A stretch of DNA of 64,000 bases, from assembly GCF_013394165.1 (NCBI RefSeq), contig NZ_CP041330.1, forward strand, positions 2,596,501 through 2,660,500, read 5' to 3'. Under the pieces are notes generated by a model. That model searched no databases. It had not been told where the DNA came from and saw only the letters and a list, made by a program, of their open reading frames with translations. Position 1 is the stretch's first letter; every line of letters begins with the position of its first letter. Shown piece by piece: positions 8,038 through 17,943 of the stretch. The stretch comes from Pseudoalteromonas sp. Scap06 (GTDB taxonomy: Bacteria; Pseudomonadota; Gammaproteobacteria; Enterobacterales; Alteromonadaceae). Both the position numbers and the translations under genes were made by a program.

Positions 8038-10695
8038 ATGAAAACCAGTAAGCTAAGTATTCGATTATTATGGTATATAACTCCACTGGTTATACTGCCG
8101 TTGTTATTTTTAGGGGGCTTTACGCTCACTAATGTAACCAACTCCACGCAAAAACAAGCCGACTTGATCATGAGTCGCTTTGTAGAACAACAGCAGCAAA
8201 AAGTATTCAACTATATCGATTCTTTTCATGCAACGGCTAAGTTACTCTCTGCTTCACCGGTACTAAGTGACTTTTTAGCTAAAGATTTATTTGAAGACGC
8301 CAGCTATACCTATCGCCTTGGCGCGTTAATGGACGTATTTGCCAGTTACAGTGAAGCCTACCCTGACATTATTAGTATTAACTTAGTCTCAAAAACCGGT
8401 AAAAGTGACGCCTATTACTCCAGTAATTTAACCGTAGCGCCCAAATCCTACCCATTTTTTGATCAAGTAAAACAAAGTAATTTAAGTCAGCAGCAGTTTA
8501 TGGTGCAAAAAGAAGATGGCACCACCAATTTATACTTTGTACAGCGTATATATAGCGTCGACTATTATTTAAAACGCCCACAACAGCTAGGCTTTATTAT
8601 TCTTAAAGTAGACCCCTCTATTTTAAACACCAGTATTTTAGAAGCGCCTTATAACAACACCTTAAATTTATTACTGGCCAGCGATGGTAAAATTTTATTT
8701 AGCTCTGATTATAAAATGCGCGGCCACTATGTTACTAAATATGAATTAAATAAAATTAACGATCTAGCTGATATAGGTAGCTTATCAACTATTGAGCTTT
8801 CAAGTGTTGATAAAATAGAGCGACTAATTTTTGCCGCCCAAATGAGTGGCGGCTACTATTATGTGTCGACTATTCCTAAAGCGGTGTTATATCAATCGGG
8901 TAAAGCAATTAGTGTGATCACCGGGCTAATTGTAATTATTTCTGTGATCACCCTCCCAATCTTAATTTTTATTGTGGTGCGTAATTTACTGCTTAACCCA
9001 ATAGAATTATTAGGTGAAGCAAGTCATCGCGTTGGTGATGGCGATCTCTCTGTTACACTACCTGCTTATACTACGGATGAAGTAGGGATACTGTTTAACG
9101 ACTTTAATCACATGATTAACCAAATTAAGCATTATCAACAGCAACTTGAAGAATATAAGCATCACTTAGAAGACAAAGTAGAAAGCCGGACTAAGGCGCT
9201 TGAATCGATGAACAGCAAGCTTGAAACCGCCATAGCCCAAGCAGAACAAGCAAACCAGCTTAAAAGCCGCTTTTTAGCCAATATGAGTCATGAAATTCGC
9301 ACCCCGCTTACAGCTATTATGGGATTTACAGAGCAACTACTGCACAGCGAAAAAGCAACCAATGACAAACACCATTTAGGTACTATTCTACGTAATTCAA
9401 AACATTTGTTAGAGCTTATTAATAATATTCTCGATCTTTCAAAAATTGAAGCCGAAAAACTCGCGGTTGAAAAAACGCCGCTAAATGTTGTACAGCTTAT
9501 TCATGATGTTGAATCAATCATTAAACCTTTAGCACAAGAGAAACAGCTATCATTTACAATTAATTATACACTTCCGCTACCGCATACTATTAATAGTGAT
9601 ATTACTCGCTTAAAGCAAATACTCATTAATATTGCCAGTAATGCGGTTAAATTTACTGAGCAAGGTCAGGTTACTATAACCGCTAAATACCAAGCACCAA
9701 AAACGCTTACCTTTGTTATAGAAGATACCGGCATTGGTATGTCGTCAAACCAAATTAATCGATTGTTTACGCCATTTGAGCAAGCCGATGCCACAACGAC
9801 ACGTCGGTTTGGTGGTACGGGATTGGGGCTGTGTATATCAAAAAATTTGGCTCAATTGTTAGGTGGGGATGTAAGTGTAACCAGTGAGGTGGGCGTGGGT
9901 AGTTGCTTTACTATCGATATAGATTGCCATTTGAATAATAGCCTTGGCGGCAATTTATTATTAACCGAACACTCTCAACTAACACCAGAAAAGGATCCGC
10001 AGCTATCTTTTGCGAGCAACAGCTTTGATGCACAAATTTTGGTCGCAGAAGATAACCCCGATAATCAGTTATTGATTAAATTGCTATTACAAACATGGGG
10101 ATTAGAGCCCGATATAGCCAACAATGGTGCACAAGCTGTAGAAATGGCATTAGTAAACGACTACCAGCTTATAATCATGGATATGCAAATGCCGGTTATG
10201 GGTGGGTTAGAAGCGACTAAAATGCTTAGAGATGCAGCCTACGATGGCCCAATTATCGCCCTAACCGCGAATGTGATGAATCATGATATTGATACTTACC
10301 TTGAAGCAGGCTGTGATGAAGCGCTGGGAAAACCTATTGATAAAGACGCACTAGAAAATGTATTAGTTAGCTATTTACACCTTGAGCGTGATAACCAAAA
10401 TAAGTGGGATAGCTTATTGAAGAGCGAAAAGTTTCAGCAAATAAACGCAAACTATTTAGCAAGTTTGCCAGATTATTTGCAACAGATAAAAACCCTATAT
10501 AACAGCCAAGATTGCGAGACACTACGCGCCCTTGCCCACAGTATTAAGGGCAGCGCTGGTTGTTTTAACTTTGATGAAATTTACCAAAGCGCTTCAGCGG
10601 TTGAACACAGTTTAAAAGGTAATGATATGCCACAAAGAGAAAAGTGCGTAGCAGAACTTATTGCTGCAATAGAGCAAGCCATCGCTAATAAGTAA
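8038..10695 (+). CDS. Membrane hybrid sensor histidine kinase with receiver and HPt domains
   Basis: This 885-residue protein is a complete one-chain phosphorelay. The order is: membrane segment (about 11-33), a 250-residue periplasmic sensor with a dCACHE-like look, second membrane segment (about 290-313), HAMP, coiled coil, HisKA with His418 in [10 protein letters not shown], an HATPase domain ([11 protein letters not shown]), a receiver with Asp715 in MDMQMP and the lysine in GKPID, and an HPt domain with His834 in AHSIKGSAGCF. All catalytic residues are in place. No output regulator is adjacent, so the target is unknown; prfC and rimI beside it give no functional clue. The ligand is not predictable. 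Confidence 0.93.
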   Translation: MKTSKLSIRLLWYITPLVILPLLFLGGFTLTNVTNSTQKQADLIMSRFVEQQQQKVFNYIDSFHATAKLLSASPVLSDFLAKDLFEDASYTYRLGALMDVFASYSEAYPDIISINLVSKTGKSDAYYSSNLTVAPKSYPFFDQVKQSNLSQQQFMVQKEDGTTNLYFVQRIYSVDYYLKRPQQLGFIILKVDPSILNTSILEAPYNNTLNLLLASDGKILFSSDYKMRGHYVTKYELNKINDLADIGSLSTIELSSVDKIERLIFAAQMSGGYYYVSTIPKAVLYQSGKAISVITGLIVIISVITLPILIFIVVRNLLLNPIELLGEASHRVGDGDLSVTLPAYTTDEVGILFNDFNHMINQIKHYQQQLEEYKHHLEDKVESRTKALESMNSKLETAIAQAEQANQLKSRFLANMSHEIRTPLTAIMGFTEQLLHSEKATNDKHHLGTILRNSKHLLELINNILDLSKIEAEKLAVEKTPLNVVQLIHDVESIIKPLAQEKQLSFTINYTLPLPHTINSDITRLKQILINIASNAVKFTEQGQVTITAKYQAPKTLTFVIEDTGIGMSSNQINRLFTPFEQADATTTRRFGGTGLGLCISKNLAQLLGGDVSVTSEVGVGSCFTIDIDCHLNNSLGGNLLLTEHSQLTPEKDPQLSFASNSFDAQILVAEDNPDNQLLIKLLLQTWGLEPDIANNGAQAVEMALVNDYQLIIMDMQMPVMGGLEATKMLRDAAYDGPIIALTANVMNHDIDTYLEAGCDEALGKPIDKDALENVLVSYLHLERDNQNKWDSLLKSEKFQQINANYLASLPDYLQQIKTLYNSQDCETLRALAHSIKGSAGCFNFDEIYQSASAVEHSLKGNDMPQREKCVAELIAAIEQAIANK

Positions 10696-10698
10696 TCG

Positions 10699-11172
10699 TT
10701 AAAAATTTAAACCCAGTGCCATGCCCATTAAAATCGCGTCTTCAAAGCCGTTTTTATTGGGTGCATCACTGGGGTAATAATTTTTACGTACTGACATTTC
10801 AATAAAGCCCGCACGTTCATACAAAGCAATAGCCCGCGTATTAGATTCGCGGACTTCTAAAAATAAGTTTTCAGCGCTGTGTTGCTCACCATAAGCTATA
10901 AACTGCGTTAATAACTGCTGAGCAAACCCTTGCCCCTGAAAGCTCGGAGCAACACAAATATCCATTAAGGTAAAATCGGGCCCTGCTTTTTCACCAATGT
11001 AAAAACCTATCATTTGCTCGTCGTCGAACGCGGCTAAATTAAAATAGCGGCCCTGCAAACACGACTGCATCGTTTTTAATGTCCAAGGATGTGTGTGGCA
11101 AGTGGTTTCAATGGCCATTAGCTCATTGATATTCTCATCGGTAACTGACTTAAAGTGTATCAAGGTGTTCAC
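10699..11172 (-). CDS. rimI: Ribosomal protein S18-alanine N-acetyltransferase RimI
   Basis: RimI is a GNAT acetyltransferase that acetylates the N-terminal alanine of ribosomal protein S18. The 157-residue product has the GNAT acetyl-CoA loop PSFQGQGFAQQLL, the FLEVRESNTRAIALYERAGF motif typical of RimI, and the C-terminal DAILMGMAL. It overlaps the upstream holD-like gene by 23 bp, the same pairing as the E. coli holD-rimI operon. It converges on the sensor kinase gene, with only 3 bp between the stops. Confidence 0.92.
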   Translation of the reverse strand: MNTLIHFKSVTDENINELMAIETTCHTHPWTLKTMQSCLQGRYFNLAAFDDEQMIGFYIGEKAGPDFTLMDICVAPSFQGQGFAQQLLTQFIAYGEQHSAENLFLEVRESNTRAIALYERAGFIEMSVRKNYYPSDAPNKNGFEDAILMGMALGLNF

Positions 11173-11434
11173 TCATTAATGCCCATAACGCACGTTTTTG
11201 TGCACTGGACAGGGTGGAATCAGGCAAGCCTAATCGTTGCTCATTAAACTCAATAGTTGATGACTTAACAATCTTGTTAATTGTTACAGGCGCAAATGCA
11301 CGCTCAATATCATCTTTTAATGTATCACTGAGTATTAACGATGAATTAGCTGACTGCTCTGACTGAGCTGGGCGAAAGTGTTGATTAAGTTCAAGCTTTT
11401 CTATACCAAAAACAGATGCGTAACGTGAATGCAT
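11150..11434 (-). CDS. holD: DNA polymerase III psi subunit (HolD), short form
   Basis: HolD (psi) links the clamp loader to chi and SSB in DNA polymerase III holoenzyme. This 94-residue protein is shorter than the E. coli protein (137). The assignment rests on the N-terminal pattern RYASVFGIEKLEL, similar to the LGI-x-x-W/L start of psi that contacts chi; on the C-terminal QKRALWALM, similar to the psi ARAALWQQI segment; and on its position overlapping rimI. The middle is poorly conserved, as is usual for this fast-evolving subunit. A different small protein cannot be excluded. Confidence 0.65.
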   Translation of the reverse strand: MHSRYASVFGIEKLELNQHFRPAQSEQSANSSLILSDTLKDDIERAFAPVTINKIVKSSTIEFNEQRLGLPDSTLSSAQKRALWALMSEHLDTL

Positions 11435-11499
11435 AACGACTCGATGGAATTAGTAAGATGAATAATATAGGAAGTAATCAAAACGATGTAAAGAAGAAA

Positions 11500-11576
11500 T
11501 GGCAGGGGCGGAGAGATTCGAACTCCCAACCGTCGGTTTTGGAGACCGCTGTTCTACCAATTGGAACTACGCCCCT
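11500..11576 (-). tRNA. tRNA-Trp (CCA anticodon)
   Basis: The minus strand folds as a tRNA: acceptor AGGGGCG pairs with CGCCCCT, the D-arm is GTTC/GAAC, the anticodon loop CTCCAAA has anticodon CCA (Trp), the T-arm is GGGAG/CTCTC with loop TTCGAAT (one G-T pair), and the 3' end GCCA is encoded. The base of the anticodon stem has a G-A mismatch (GCGGT/ACCGA). It lies 66 bp upstream of holD and downstream of the guaA terminator, on the same strand as both. Confidence 0.97.
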
Positions 11577-11661
11577 GCAATGACGATGAATTATAAAGAC
11601 CTTTTGACAAAGGTAAAGTAAAAATTCAACTTTTCGGTTTGTTTGCTTTTTAAATAAACAA

Positions 11662-11691
11662 AACGGCGAATTAGCATGCTAATTCGCCGTT
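11662..11691 (-). terminator. Rho-independent terminator of guaBA (perfect palindrome)
   Basis: A perfect 30-bp palindrome with arms AACGGCGAATTAGCA lies 30 bp beyond the guaA stop. On the minus strand the second arm is followed by TTTGTTTATTT, giving a U-rich tail in the guaA direction. It separates guaBA from tRNA-Trp. Confidence 0.85.
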
Positions 11692-11721
11692 AGTTATTAC
11701 TTAATTATAGCAATGGGAGGA

Positions 11722-13299
11722 TTATTCCCACTCGATAGTGGCAGGTGGTTTACCTGAAATATCGTAAACAACACGAGAAATACCGTCGATTTCATTAATG
11801 ATGCGGTTTGAAACAACACCTAAGAACTCATACGGTAAATGTGACCAACGCGCAGTCATAAAGTCGATGGTTTCTACACAACGAAGTGAAACAACCCAAT
11901 CGTACTTACGTGCATCACCCATAACCCCTACCGACTTAACCGGTAAGAATACAGTAAACGCTTGACTTACTTTATGGTAAAGCTCTGCTTTGTGAAGCTC
12001 TTCAATGAAAATAGCATCAGCGCGGCGTAATAAATCACAGTACTCTTTTTTGATTTCGCCAAGTACACGCACACCTAAACCTGGCCCTGGGAATGGGTGA
12101 CGGTAAAGCATGTCGTACGGTAAACCTAGCTCTAAACCAATTTTACGTACTTCGTCCTTAAATAACTCACGTAATGGCTCTACTAAGCCCATTTGCATAT
12201 CATCTGGTAAGCCGCCCACATTATGGTGCGATTTAATTACGTGCGCTTTACCAGTCGCTGAGGCCGCTGATTCGATTACGTCAGGGTAAATTGTACCTTG
12301 GCCTAACCATTTTGCGTTTTTAAGCTTTTTAGCTTGCTCATCAAATACGTTAATAAACGTATGGCCAATGGCTTTACGCTTATCTTCTGGGTCTGATTTA
12401 CCTGCTAAGTCATTTAAGAATTGATCTTCGGCATCTACTTTTACAATGTTTAAACCAAACTTATTGCCAAACATGTCCATGACTTGTTGGCCTTCGTTTA
12501 AACGAAGTAGCCCGTTATCTACAAATACACAGGTTAGTCGCTCACCAATAGCGCGGTGAATAAGCATCGCCACAACCGATGAATCTACACCGCCTGATAA
12601 GCCTAAAATAACTTCGTCGTCGCCAACGGTTTCTTTGATACGCTCAATAGCATCATCAATTATTTTTGCTGGCGTCCATAATTTTTCACAACCACAAATA
12701 TCAATAGCAAAACGTTCTAATAAGCGTTGACCTTGATGTGTGTGTGTTACTTCTGGGTGAAATTGTACGCCGTAAAAACGTTTTTCTTCGTTAGACATTG
12801 CCGCATGTGGACAAGTAGATGTTTTAGCAGTAGTTTTAAAAGTATCTGGAATTTCCATTACTTTATCGCCGTGGCTCATCCACACGTCAAGTACGCCATT
12901 GCCGCCATCAGTAATATGATCTTCAATTGCATCAAATAATGCACAGTTACCCACTTTTTCAACTTGTGCGTAACCAAATTCTTTTTTATCTGAGCTATGT
13001 ACACGGCCGCCAAGCTGCGTTGCCATAGTTTGCATACCGTAACAAATACCAAGTACGGGTACGCCAGCATTAAATACATACTCAGGAGCACGCGGGCTGT
13101 TTTCAAGCGTAGTTGATTCTGGGCCACCTGAAAGGATAATACCTTGTGGGTTAAACTCGCGAATTTGCTCTTCGGTTACATCCCAAGCCCAAAGCTCACA
13201 GTAAACACCAATTTCGCGTACGCGACGGGCAATTAACTGCGTGTATTGTGAACCAAAATCTAAAATGAGGATTCGTGAATCGTGAATGTCTTTGCTCAT
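11722..13299 (-). CDS. guaA: GMP synthase (glutamine-hydrolysing) GuaA
   Basis: GuaA converts XMP to GMP using ATP and glutamine. The 525-residue protein has the N-terminal class I glutamine amidotransferase domain with the nucleophile in GICYGMQ (about Cys86) and the HPEVTH histidine, the ATP-pyrophosphatase P-loop LSGGVDSSV (about 232), and the C-terminal dimerisation domain ending in PATIEWE. It follows guaB by 104 bp on the same strand, the usual guaBA operon. The gap contains a perfect 8-bp hairpin. Confidence 0.98.
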   Translation of the reverse strand: MSKDIHDSRILILDFGSQYTQLIARRVREIGVYCELWAWDVTEEQIREFNPQGIILSGGPESTTLENSPRAPEYVFNAGVPVLGICYGMQTMATQLGGRVHSSDKKEFGYAQVEKVGNCALFDAIEDHITDGGNGVLDVWMSHGDKVMEIPDTFKTTAKTSTCPHAAMSNEEKRFYGVQFHPEVTHTHQGQRLLERFAIDICGCEKLWTPAKIIDDAIERIKETVGDDEVILGLSGGVDSSVVAMLIHRAIGERLTCVFVDNGLLRLNEGQQVMDMFGNKFGLNIVKVDAEDQFLNDLAGKSDPEDKRKAIGHTFINVFDEQAKKLKNAKWLGQGTIYPDVIESAASATGKAHVIKSHHNVGGLPDDMQMGLVEPLRELFKDEVRKIGLELGLPYDMLYRHPFPGPGLGVRVLGEIKKEYCDLLRRADAIFIEELHKAELYHKVSQAFTVFLPVKSVGVMGDARKYDWVVSLRCVETIDFMTARWSHLPYEFLGVVSNRIINEIDGISRVVYDISGKPPATIEWE

Positions 13300-13358
13300 G
13301 AAGTATCTCGTAAAGTCAGGTGCTAAACGCCACCAGCTTAAGCTGTGTGACTATATTA

Positions 13359-13378
13359 GGGCTAACAAAGGTTAGCCC
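13359..13378 (-). other. Hairpin between guaB and guaA
   Basis: GGGCTAAC (13359-13366) and GTTAGCCC (13371-13378) form a perfect 8-bp stem with a 4-base loop in the guaB-guaA gap. On the minus strand it is followed by TAATATAG rather than a run of T, so it is not a classical terminator. It could be a processing or stability element of the guaBA transcript. Confidence 0.5.
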
Positions 13379-13403
13379 ACTTATTTCAAGTTGTTAAGGC
13401 TGA

Positions 13404-14873
13404 TTAGCCTAAACGGTAGTTCGGTGCTTCTTTAGTGATTTGCACATCATGAACATGCGACTCACCCATACCAGCAGAAGTAACACGTACAAATTGTGGC
13501 TTAGTGTTTAGCTCTTCAATGGTGGCACAACCGGTTAAACCCATTGCACTGCGAAGACCACCCACTTGTTGGTGAATAATGGTTGCAATTGGTCCTTTAT
13601 AAGCAACACGACCTTCAATACCTTCAGGTACTAACTTGTCAGCTTGGTTTGATTTTTGGAAGTAGCGATCTGATGAACCTTCTTTTTGATCCATCGCTCC
13701 TAGGCTACCCATACCACGGTAAGACTTGTAGTAGCGACCTTGATAAAGTTCAACTTCACCCGGAGCTTCTTCAGTACCCGCGAGCATAGAGCCAACCATT
13801 ACACACGATGCACCCGCAACCAATGCTTTTACAATATCACCAGAAAAACGAATACCGCCATCGGCAATCACTGGAATATCGCGACCTTTAAGGCCTTCAA
13901 CCGCATCTGAAATAGCTGTTATTTGTGGTACACCACAACCAGTAACAATACGTGTAGTACAAATAGAACCTGGGCCGATACCTACTTTAACAGCATCAAC
14001 ACCGGCATCTGCAAGGGCAATAGCACCTTCGGCAGTTGCCACGTTACCCGCAACAATTTGTAAATCTGGGTAAGCTTGACGAGTCGCTGCAACACGGTCA
14101 ATAACACCTTGAGAGTGACCATGAGAAGTATCGATTAGTAGTACATCAACACCGGCTTCAACTAATGCAGCAATACGCTCATCAGTACCTGCGCCAACAC
14201 CTACCGCAGCACCTACACGTAAACGACCTTGCTCGTCTTTACATGCATCTGGTTTGTCTTGTGCTTTTTGGTAATCTTTTACGGTGATCATGCCTTTAAG
14301 TTTAAACGCATCATCAACCACAAGAATCTTTTCAATGCGGTGTTCGTGCATTAAGCTTAAGATATCTTCGCGAGCGGTGCCCTCTTTAACCGTTACTAGG
14401 TTTTCTTTTTTCGTCATCACTGTTGAAACCGGCTGTTCAAGCTTAGTTTCAAAGCGCATATCACGACTAGTTACGATACCTACAAGGTTATTTTCGCTAT
14501 CGGTGACCGGAAAACCTGAGAATCCCTTTTCCTGAGACAGCTCAACGGCATCTGCAATAGTCAGATCGGCGGTTACTGTAACAGGGTATGAAACAATACC
14601 TGCTTCATAGGTTTTAACTTTACGAACATTTTTCGCTTGTTCTGCAATGGTCATGTTTTTATGAATAAAACCAAGACCACCTTCCTGCGCGAGGGCAATA
14701 GCTAAACGAGCTTCTGTAACAGTATCCATAGATGCTGAAATGAGCGGCAAGTTAAGTTTGATACCACGCGTTAAGCGAGTTGAAATATTTGCCGTGTGTG
14801 GCAAAACAGTAGAATGACCAGGTACTAAAAGTACGTCATCAAAGGTAAGAGCTTCTTTAGCGATTCTAAGCAT
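13404..14873 (-). CDS. guaB: IMP dehydrogenase GuaB
   Basis: GuaB oxidises IMP to XMP with NAD, the committed step to GMP. The 489 residues match bacterial IMPDH. The order is: N-terminal barrel start ([14 protein letters not shown]), a tandem CBS (Bateman) insert at about residues 95-200 that usually senses purine nucleotides, then the barrel with [18 protein letters not shown] carrying the catalytic cysteine (about 305), the GGIRFSGD phosphate site and the [10 protein letters not shown] flap. It is the first gene of guaBA and is divergent from xseA. Confidence 0.98.
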   Translation of the reverse strand: MLRIAKEALTFDDVLLVPGHSTVLPHTANISTRLTRGIKLNLPLISASMDTVTEARLAIALAQEGGLGFIHKNMTIAEQAKNVRKVKTYEAGIVSYPVTVTADLTIADAVELSQEKGFSGFPVTDSENNLVGIVTSRDMRFETKLEQPVSTVMTKKENLVTVKEGTAREDILSLMHEHRIEKILVVDDAFKLKGMITVKDYQKAQDKPDACKDEQGRLRVGAAVGVGAGTDERIAALVEAGVDVLLIDTSHGHSQGVIDRVAATRQAYPDLQIVAGNVATAEGAIALADAGVDAVKVGIGPGSICTTRIVTGCGVPQITAISDAVEGLKGRDIPVIADGGIRFSGDIVKALVAGASCVMVGSMLAGTEEAPGEVELYQGRYYKSYRGMGSLGAMDQKEGSSDRYFQKSNQADKLVPEGIEGRVAYKGPIATIIHQQVGGLRSAMGLTGCATIEELNTKPQFVRVTSAGMGESHVHDVQITKEAPNYRLG

Positions 14874-15007
14874 TTTGGCAACTTCTCACATGTGGATCTA
14901 AGATAAGGAATTGCGGCCAAATTTTAACAGCGTTGCAGGCACTAGTAAATAATATTTTGTATTTATTTATGATAAGCTAGGTTTATAAATGTTTTTTGGT
15001 AGTTTTT

Positions 15008-16342
15008 ATGTTTTCTAAGCCCTCGCAAACGGTTTATACCGTATCTCGCCTTAATCGTGAAATACGTGCCTTACTTGAACAAGGTTTTGCGTCTTTAGTA
15101 CTCACCGGTGAAATTTCAAACTTTATCACCCCAGCATCTGGGCACTGGTATTTTTCGTTAAAAGACGACAAAGCGCAAATTAAAGCCGCCATGTGGCGAG
15201 GTAATAATCGCAACCAAAGCTACCGCCCTGTAAATGGCGCACAAGTAACCGTTAAAGCTCGTGTATCTTTGTACGAACCCCGTGGTGACTACCAGCTTAT
15301 TGTAGAAAGCATGGAACCTGCAGGAGAAGGGCAACTTAAGCAAGAGTTTGACGCGCTAAAAATGCGTTTGGCTGCAGAGGGTTTATTTAGCTCCGTTTAT
15401 AAAAAATCCCTACCCCAAAACATAAATCGCATAGGGGTGATCACCTCACCTACAGGCGCCGCAATTAAAGATATTTTAACTGTGCTAAAACGTCGTGCGC
15501 CGCAATTAGAAGTGGTTATTTATCCTGCTATGGTGCAAGGCAAAGAAGCGCATGGTCATTTAATCAAGCAAATAGAGCTGGCAAATCGTCGTAACGAAGT
15601 CGATGTGATTATTCTTGGGCGCGGTGGTGGTTCATTAGAGGATTTATGGTGTTTTAATCATGAGCAACTTGCTCGTGCAATTTATCAAAGCGAACTACCC
15701 ATTGTGAGCGCTGTTGGCCATGAAATAGACACCACGATTAGCGATTATGTCGCTGATGTGCGCGCTGCAACGCCCTCGGCGGCCGCAGAGCTAGTAAGCC
15801 CCAATACGCAAGAACTGCACAATAGAGTTAACCAATTAATTAGCCGTTTAGCGAATGCATTTAAACATGACATTGCCGATAAACGCGCACTGGCAACTCA
15901 GCTACAGCATCGTTTAAATTTATGCCACCCGCGCAATCAGCTTAACCAAAAGTCACAACGCTTAGATGAGTTGAGTATTGCACTGCAACAGGCAATGCGT
16001 CAGCGTTTATACCAGCAAGAACGCGTGTTAGCTAATTTAACTCCACGCCTAATGCGCCAATCACCAGATAAAAAGCTAGCAAATGCAAACCATCAGTTAG
16101 CACAGCTACATGCAAGGTTACACCAAGCGATGCAGCAGCAACTACAAAACGCAAATAATACGCTTGCCTTACAGGCGAGTCGGCTTGATTCGGTTAGCCC
16201 CCTTAATGTATTAGCGCGCGGTTACAGCATAACGAAAACGGCGCAAAATAAAGTGGTTAAATCAGTGGAAGATGTAAAAGTGGGTGATGTGTTGATCACT
16301 GAGTTAGTAGATGGCCAAGTTATTTCAAAGGTAGAAGCTTAG
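15008..16342 (+). CDS. xseA: Exodeoxyribonuclease VII large subunit XseA
   Basis: XseA is the catalytic subunit of exonuclease VII, which degrades single-stranded DNA together with XseB. The product (444 residues from the ATG at 15008) has the N-terminal OB-fold (LTGEISNF..SGHWYFSLKDD), the catalytic region IGVITSPTGAAIKDIL..RRAP and VIILGRGGGSLEDLWCFN, VSAVGHEIDTTISD, a long coiled coil, and the C-terminal LARGYSI motif. An in-frame TTG at 14996 is a weaker start. The gene is divergent from guaB, as in E. coli. xseB is not in the window. Confidence 0.96.
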   Translation: MFSKPSQTVYTVSRLNREIRALLEQGFASLVLTGEISNFITPASGHWYFSLKDDKAQIKAAMWRGNNRNQSYRPVNGAQVTVKARVSLYEPRGDYQLIVESMEPAGEGQLKQEFDALKMRLAAEGLFSSVYKKSLPQNINRIGVITSPTGAAIKDILTVLKRRAPQLEVVIYPAMVQGKEAHGHLIKQIELANRRNEVDVIILGRGGGSLEDLWCFNHEQLARAIYQSELPIVSAVGHEIDTTISDYVADVRAATPSAAAELVSPNTQELHNRVNQLISRLANAFKHDIADKRALATQLQHRLNLCHPRNQLNQKSQRLDELSIALQQAMRQRLYQQERVLANLTPRLMRQSPDKKLANANHQLAQLHARLHQAMQQQLQNANNTLALQASRLDSVSPLNVLARGYSITKTAQNKVVKSVEDVKVGDVLITELVDGQVISKVEA

Positions 16343-16357
16343 CCATATTGCTAAGCG

Positions 16358-17002
16358 CTAGCCTTGCGTACTTACGGTAAACTCAATACGGGCATCGTTA
16401 GATTGAGATGCACTGAGTTTAAATTGCTGCCACCAAGGTTCAAGATGAAGCTTATCGTTAATCTCGCGCCATAATTTAGCCCCATAACTAACGGCATTCT
16501 GGTTTATGGTAAGCTCAAACTTGCAAATTGTTTGCTTACACTTAAGCGCTGTAAGCTCCGCGCTATCTGCAAACTCATTAATAATTAAAAAGTCATTTAA
16601 CGCGACTTCAAGCTCGTAACTCCATTCGAGATTATCAGCTTCTTGCTCAAACTGTATTGCGAGCTCATCATCAAGCTCTACACTTTCTAATTGATTTAAC
16701 TTTAGCTGTTGTTGAGACTGCTTAAGCTGGATTGATTTTTTTTCAAGCCGCTGATTAAGCTCAACCACATGTTGTGCTAGCTGAGTTTGTTGATCAGCCT
16801 CTTGGGCTTTATTAACCTGCACTAAACCTTGCAAAGTAGTTGGCTGATTATTGACTTGAGTGTTAGGCGAAGAGATTACAGCTTGTTTGGGCGCTGAGGA
16901 AACACCAGTGGAATCTTTAAAAAACAAAAAGTAACCACTTGCTAACGCCACGCCTGAAGAAAAACAGAGCAGCATGGCCACAAGGTTACTTTTATATATC
17001 AT
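16358..17002 (-). CDS. Hypothetical membrane-anchored coiled-coil protein
   Basis: I do not recognise this protein. From the ATG at 17002 it has 214 residues: an N-terminal membrane anchor (NLVAMLLCFSSGVALASGYFLFF), a Ser/Thr/Gln-rich linker, a glutamine-rich coiled coil at about residues 65-125, and a C-terminal domain with two cysteines five residues apart (LKCKQTICKFEL) that could form a disulphide in the periplasm. A longer reading frame extends to 17101 inside cysE, but the hydrophobic start argues for 17002. It follows cysE by 17 bp and may be co-transcribed. Its stop is 15 bp from the convergent xseA stop. Confidence 0.7.
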   Translation of the reverse strand: MIYKSNLVAMLLCFSSGVALASGYFLFFKDSTGVSSAPKQAVISSPNTQVNNQPTTLQGLVQVNKAQEADQQTQLAQHVVELNQRLEKKSIQLKQSQQQLKLNQLESVELDDELAIQFEQEADNLEWSYELEVALNDFLIINEFADSAELTALKCKQTICKFELTINQNAVSYGAKLWREINDKLHLEPWWQQFKLSASQSNDARIEFTVSTQG

Positions 17003-17019
17003 TTCTAGGTACTCAAAAA

Positions 17020-17838
17020 TTAAAGCATGGCACTGGTGTGCGATTCGTTTTCTGGCTCGGGGTATTCTAAAAAGTTTTGGTTCATACTTTCTGCCGGGCA
17101 CTCACAATCAGGACGACCAATAATTTTTGCAGGTACACCAACAGCAGTTGTGTGAGGTGGCACAGGGCTTAGTACCACAGAGCCTGCACCAATACGTGCG
17201 CCCTCGCCTACTTCAATATTACCCAACACTTTAGCACCCGCACCAATAAGTACGCCCGCTCTAATTTTAGGATGGCGATCGCCTTGCTCGTTACCCGTAC
17301 CACCTAATGTAACCGATTGTAATATCGATACATTATCTTCAATTACTGCAGTTTCACCTATAACAATACCGGTGGCATGGTCAAACATGATGCCTTGGCC
17401 TACTTTACAGGCAGGGTGAATATCAACCCCAAACACCTCTGAGGTACGGCTTTGAATAAAGCGTGCAAGCTCTTTACGGTTTTGTTGCCATAAGCAGTTA
17501 GCTAAGCGGTGCGCTTGTATCGCATGAAACCCTTTTAAATTTAAAATCACAGTAAGGTAGGTTTCGGCCGCAGGGTCACGGTCTTTTACCGCTTTAATAT
17601 CATGAGCAACATACGTCAGCATCCGGTCACACTTTACAAAAGCTTGGTCAAACAGCTCACGGATTGTAAAGGCAGAAACCACAGCGTCAGCTAGTTTATT
17701 AGCAACAATAAAACTCAATGCAGACCCTAAGCATTCGTGATTTAAAATACACGAATACACATGGCTCGCTAAAAGAGGTTCACGGGTTACTACTTCATTT
17801 GCTTCACTGCGAAGCTGTTGCCAAATTTCATGACGCAT
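17020..17838 (-). CDS. cysE: Serine O-acetyltransferase CysE
   Basis: CysE acetylates serine from acetyl-CoA, the first step of cysteine synthesis. The 272-residue protein has the N-terminal helical domain (WQQLRSEANEVVTREPLLAS) and a left-handed beta-helix of hexapeptide repeats from about residue 140 (IHPACKVGQGIMFDHATGIVIGE, with the catalytic DH pair). The C-terminal tail is typical of feedback-regulated CysE. The gene is preceded by about 100 bp of promoter region and then by a repeat element. Confidence 0.96.
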   Translation of the reverse strand: MRHEIWQQLRSEANEVVTREPLLASHVYSCILNHECLGSALSFIVANKLADAVVSAFTIRELFDQAFVKCDRMLTYVAHDIKAVKDRDPAAETYLTVILNLKGFHAIQAHRLANCLWQQNRKELARFIQSRTSEVFGVDIHPACKVGQGIMFDHATGIVIGETAVIEDNVSILQSVTLGGTGNEQGDRHPKIRAGVLIGAGAKVLGNIEVGEGARIGAGSVVLSPVPPHTTAVGVPAKIIGRPDCECPAESMNQNFLEYPEPENESHTSAML

Positions 17839-17943
17839 AATAATGCCTTAAGATTAGTACAAAGAGCCTACCGCTAATTCTAACGGATTTAGCCGCCTAG
17901 GTGTTAATCCCTTTGTTATTTGTTCTAGTTATTAGATATAACC

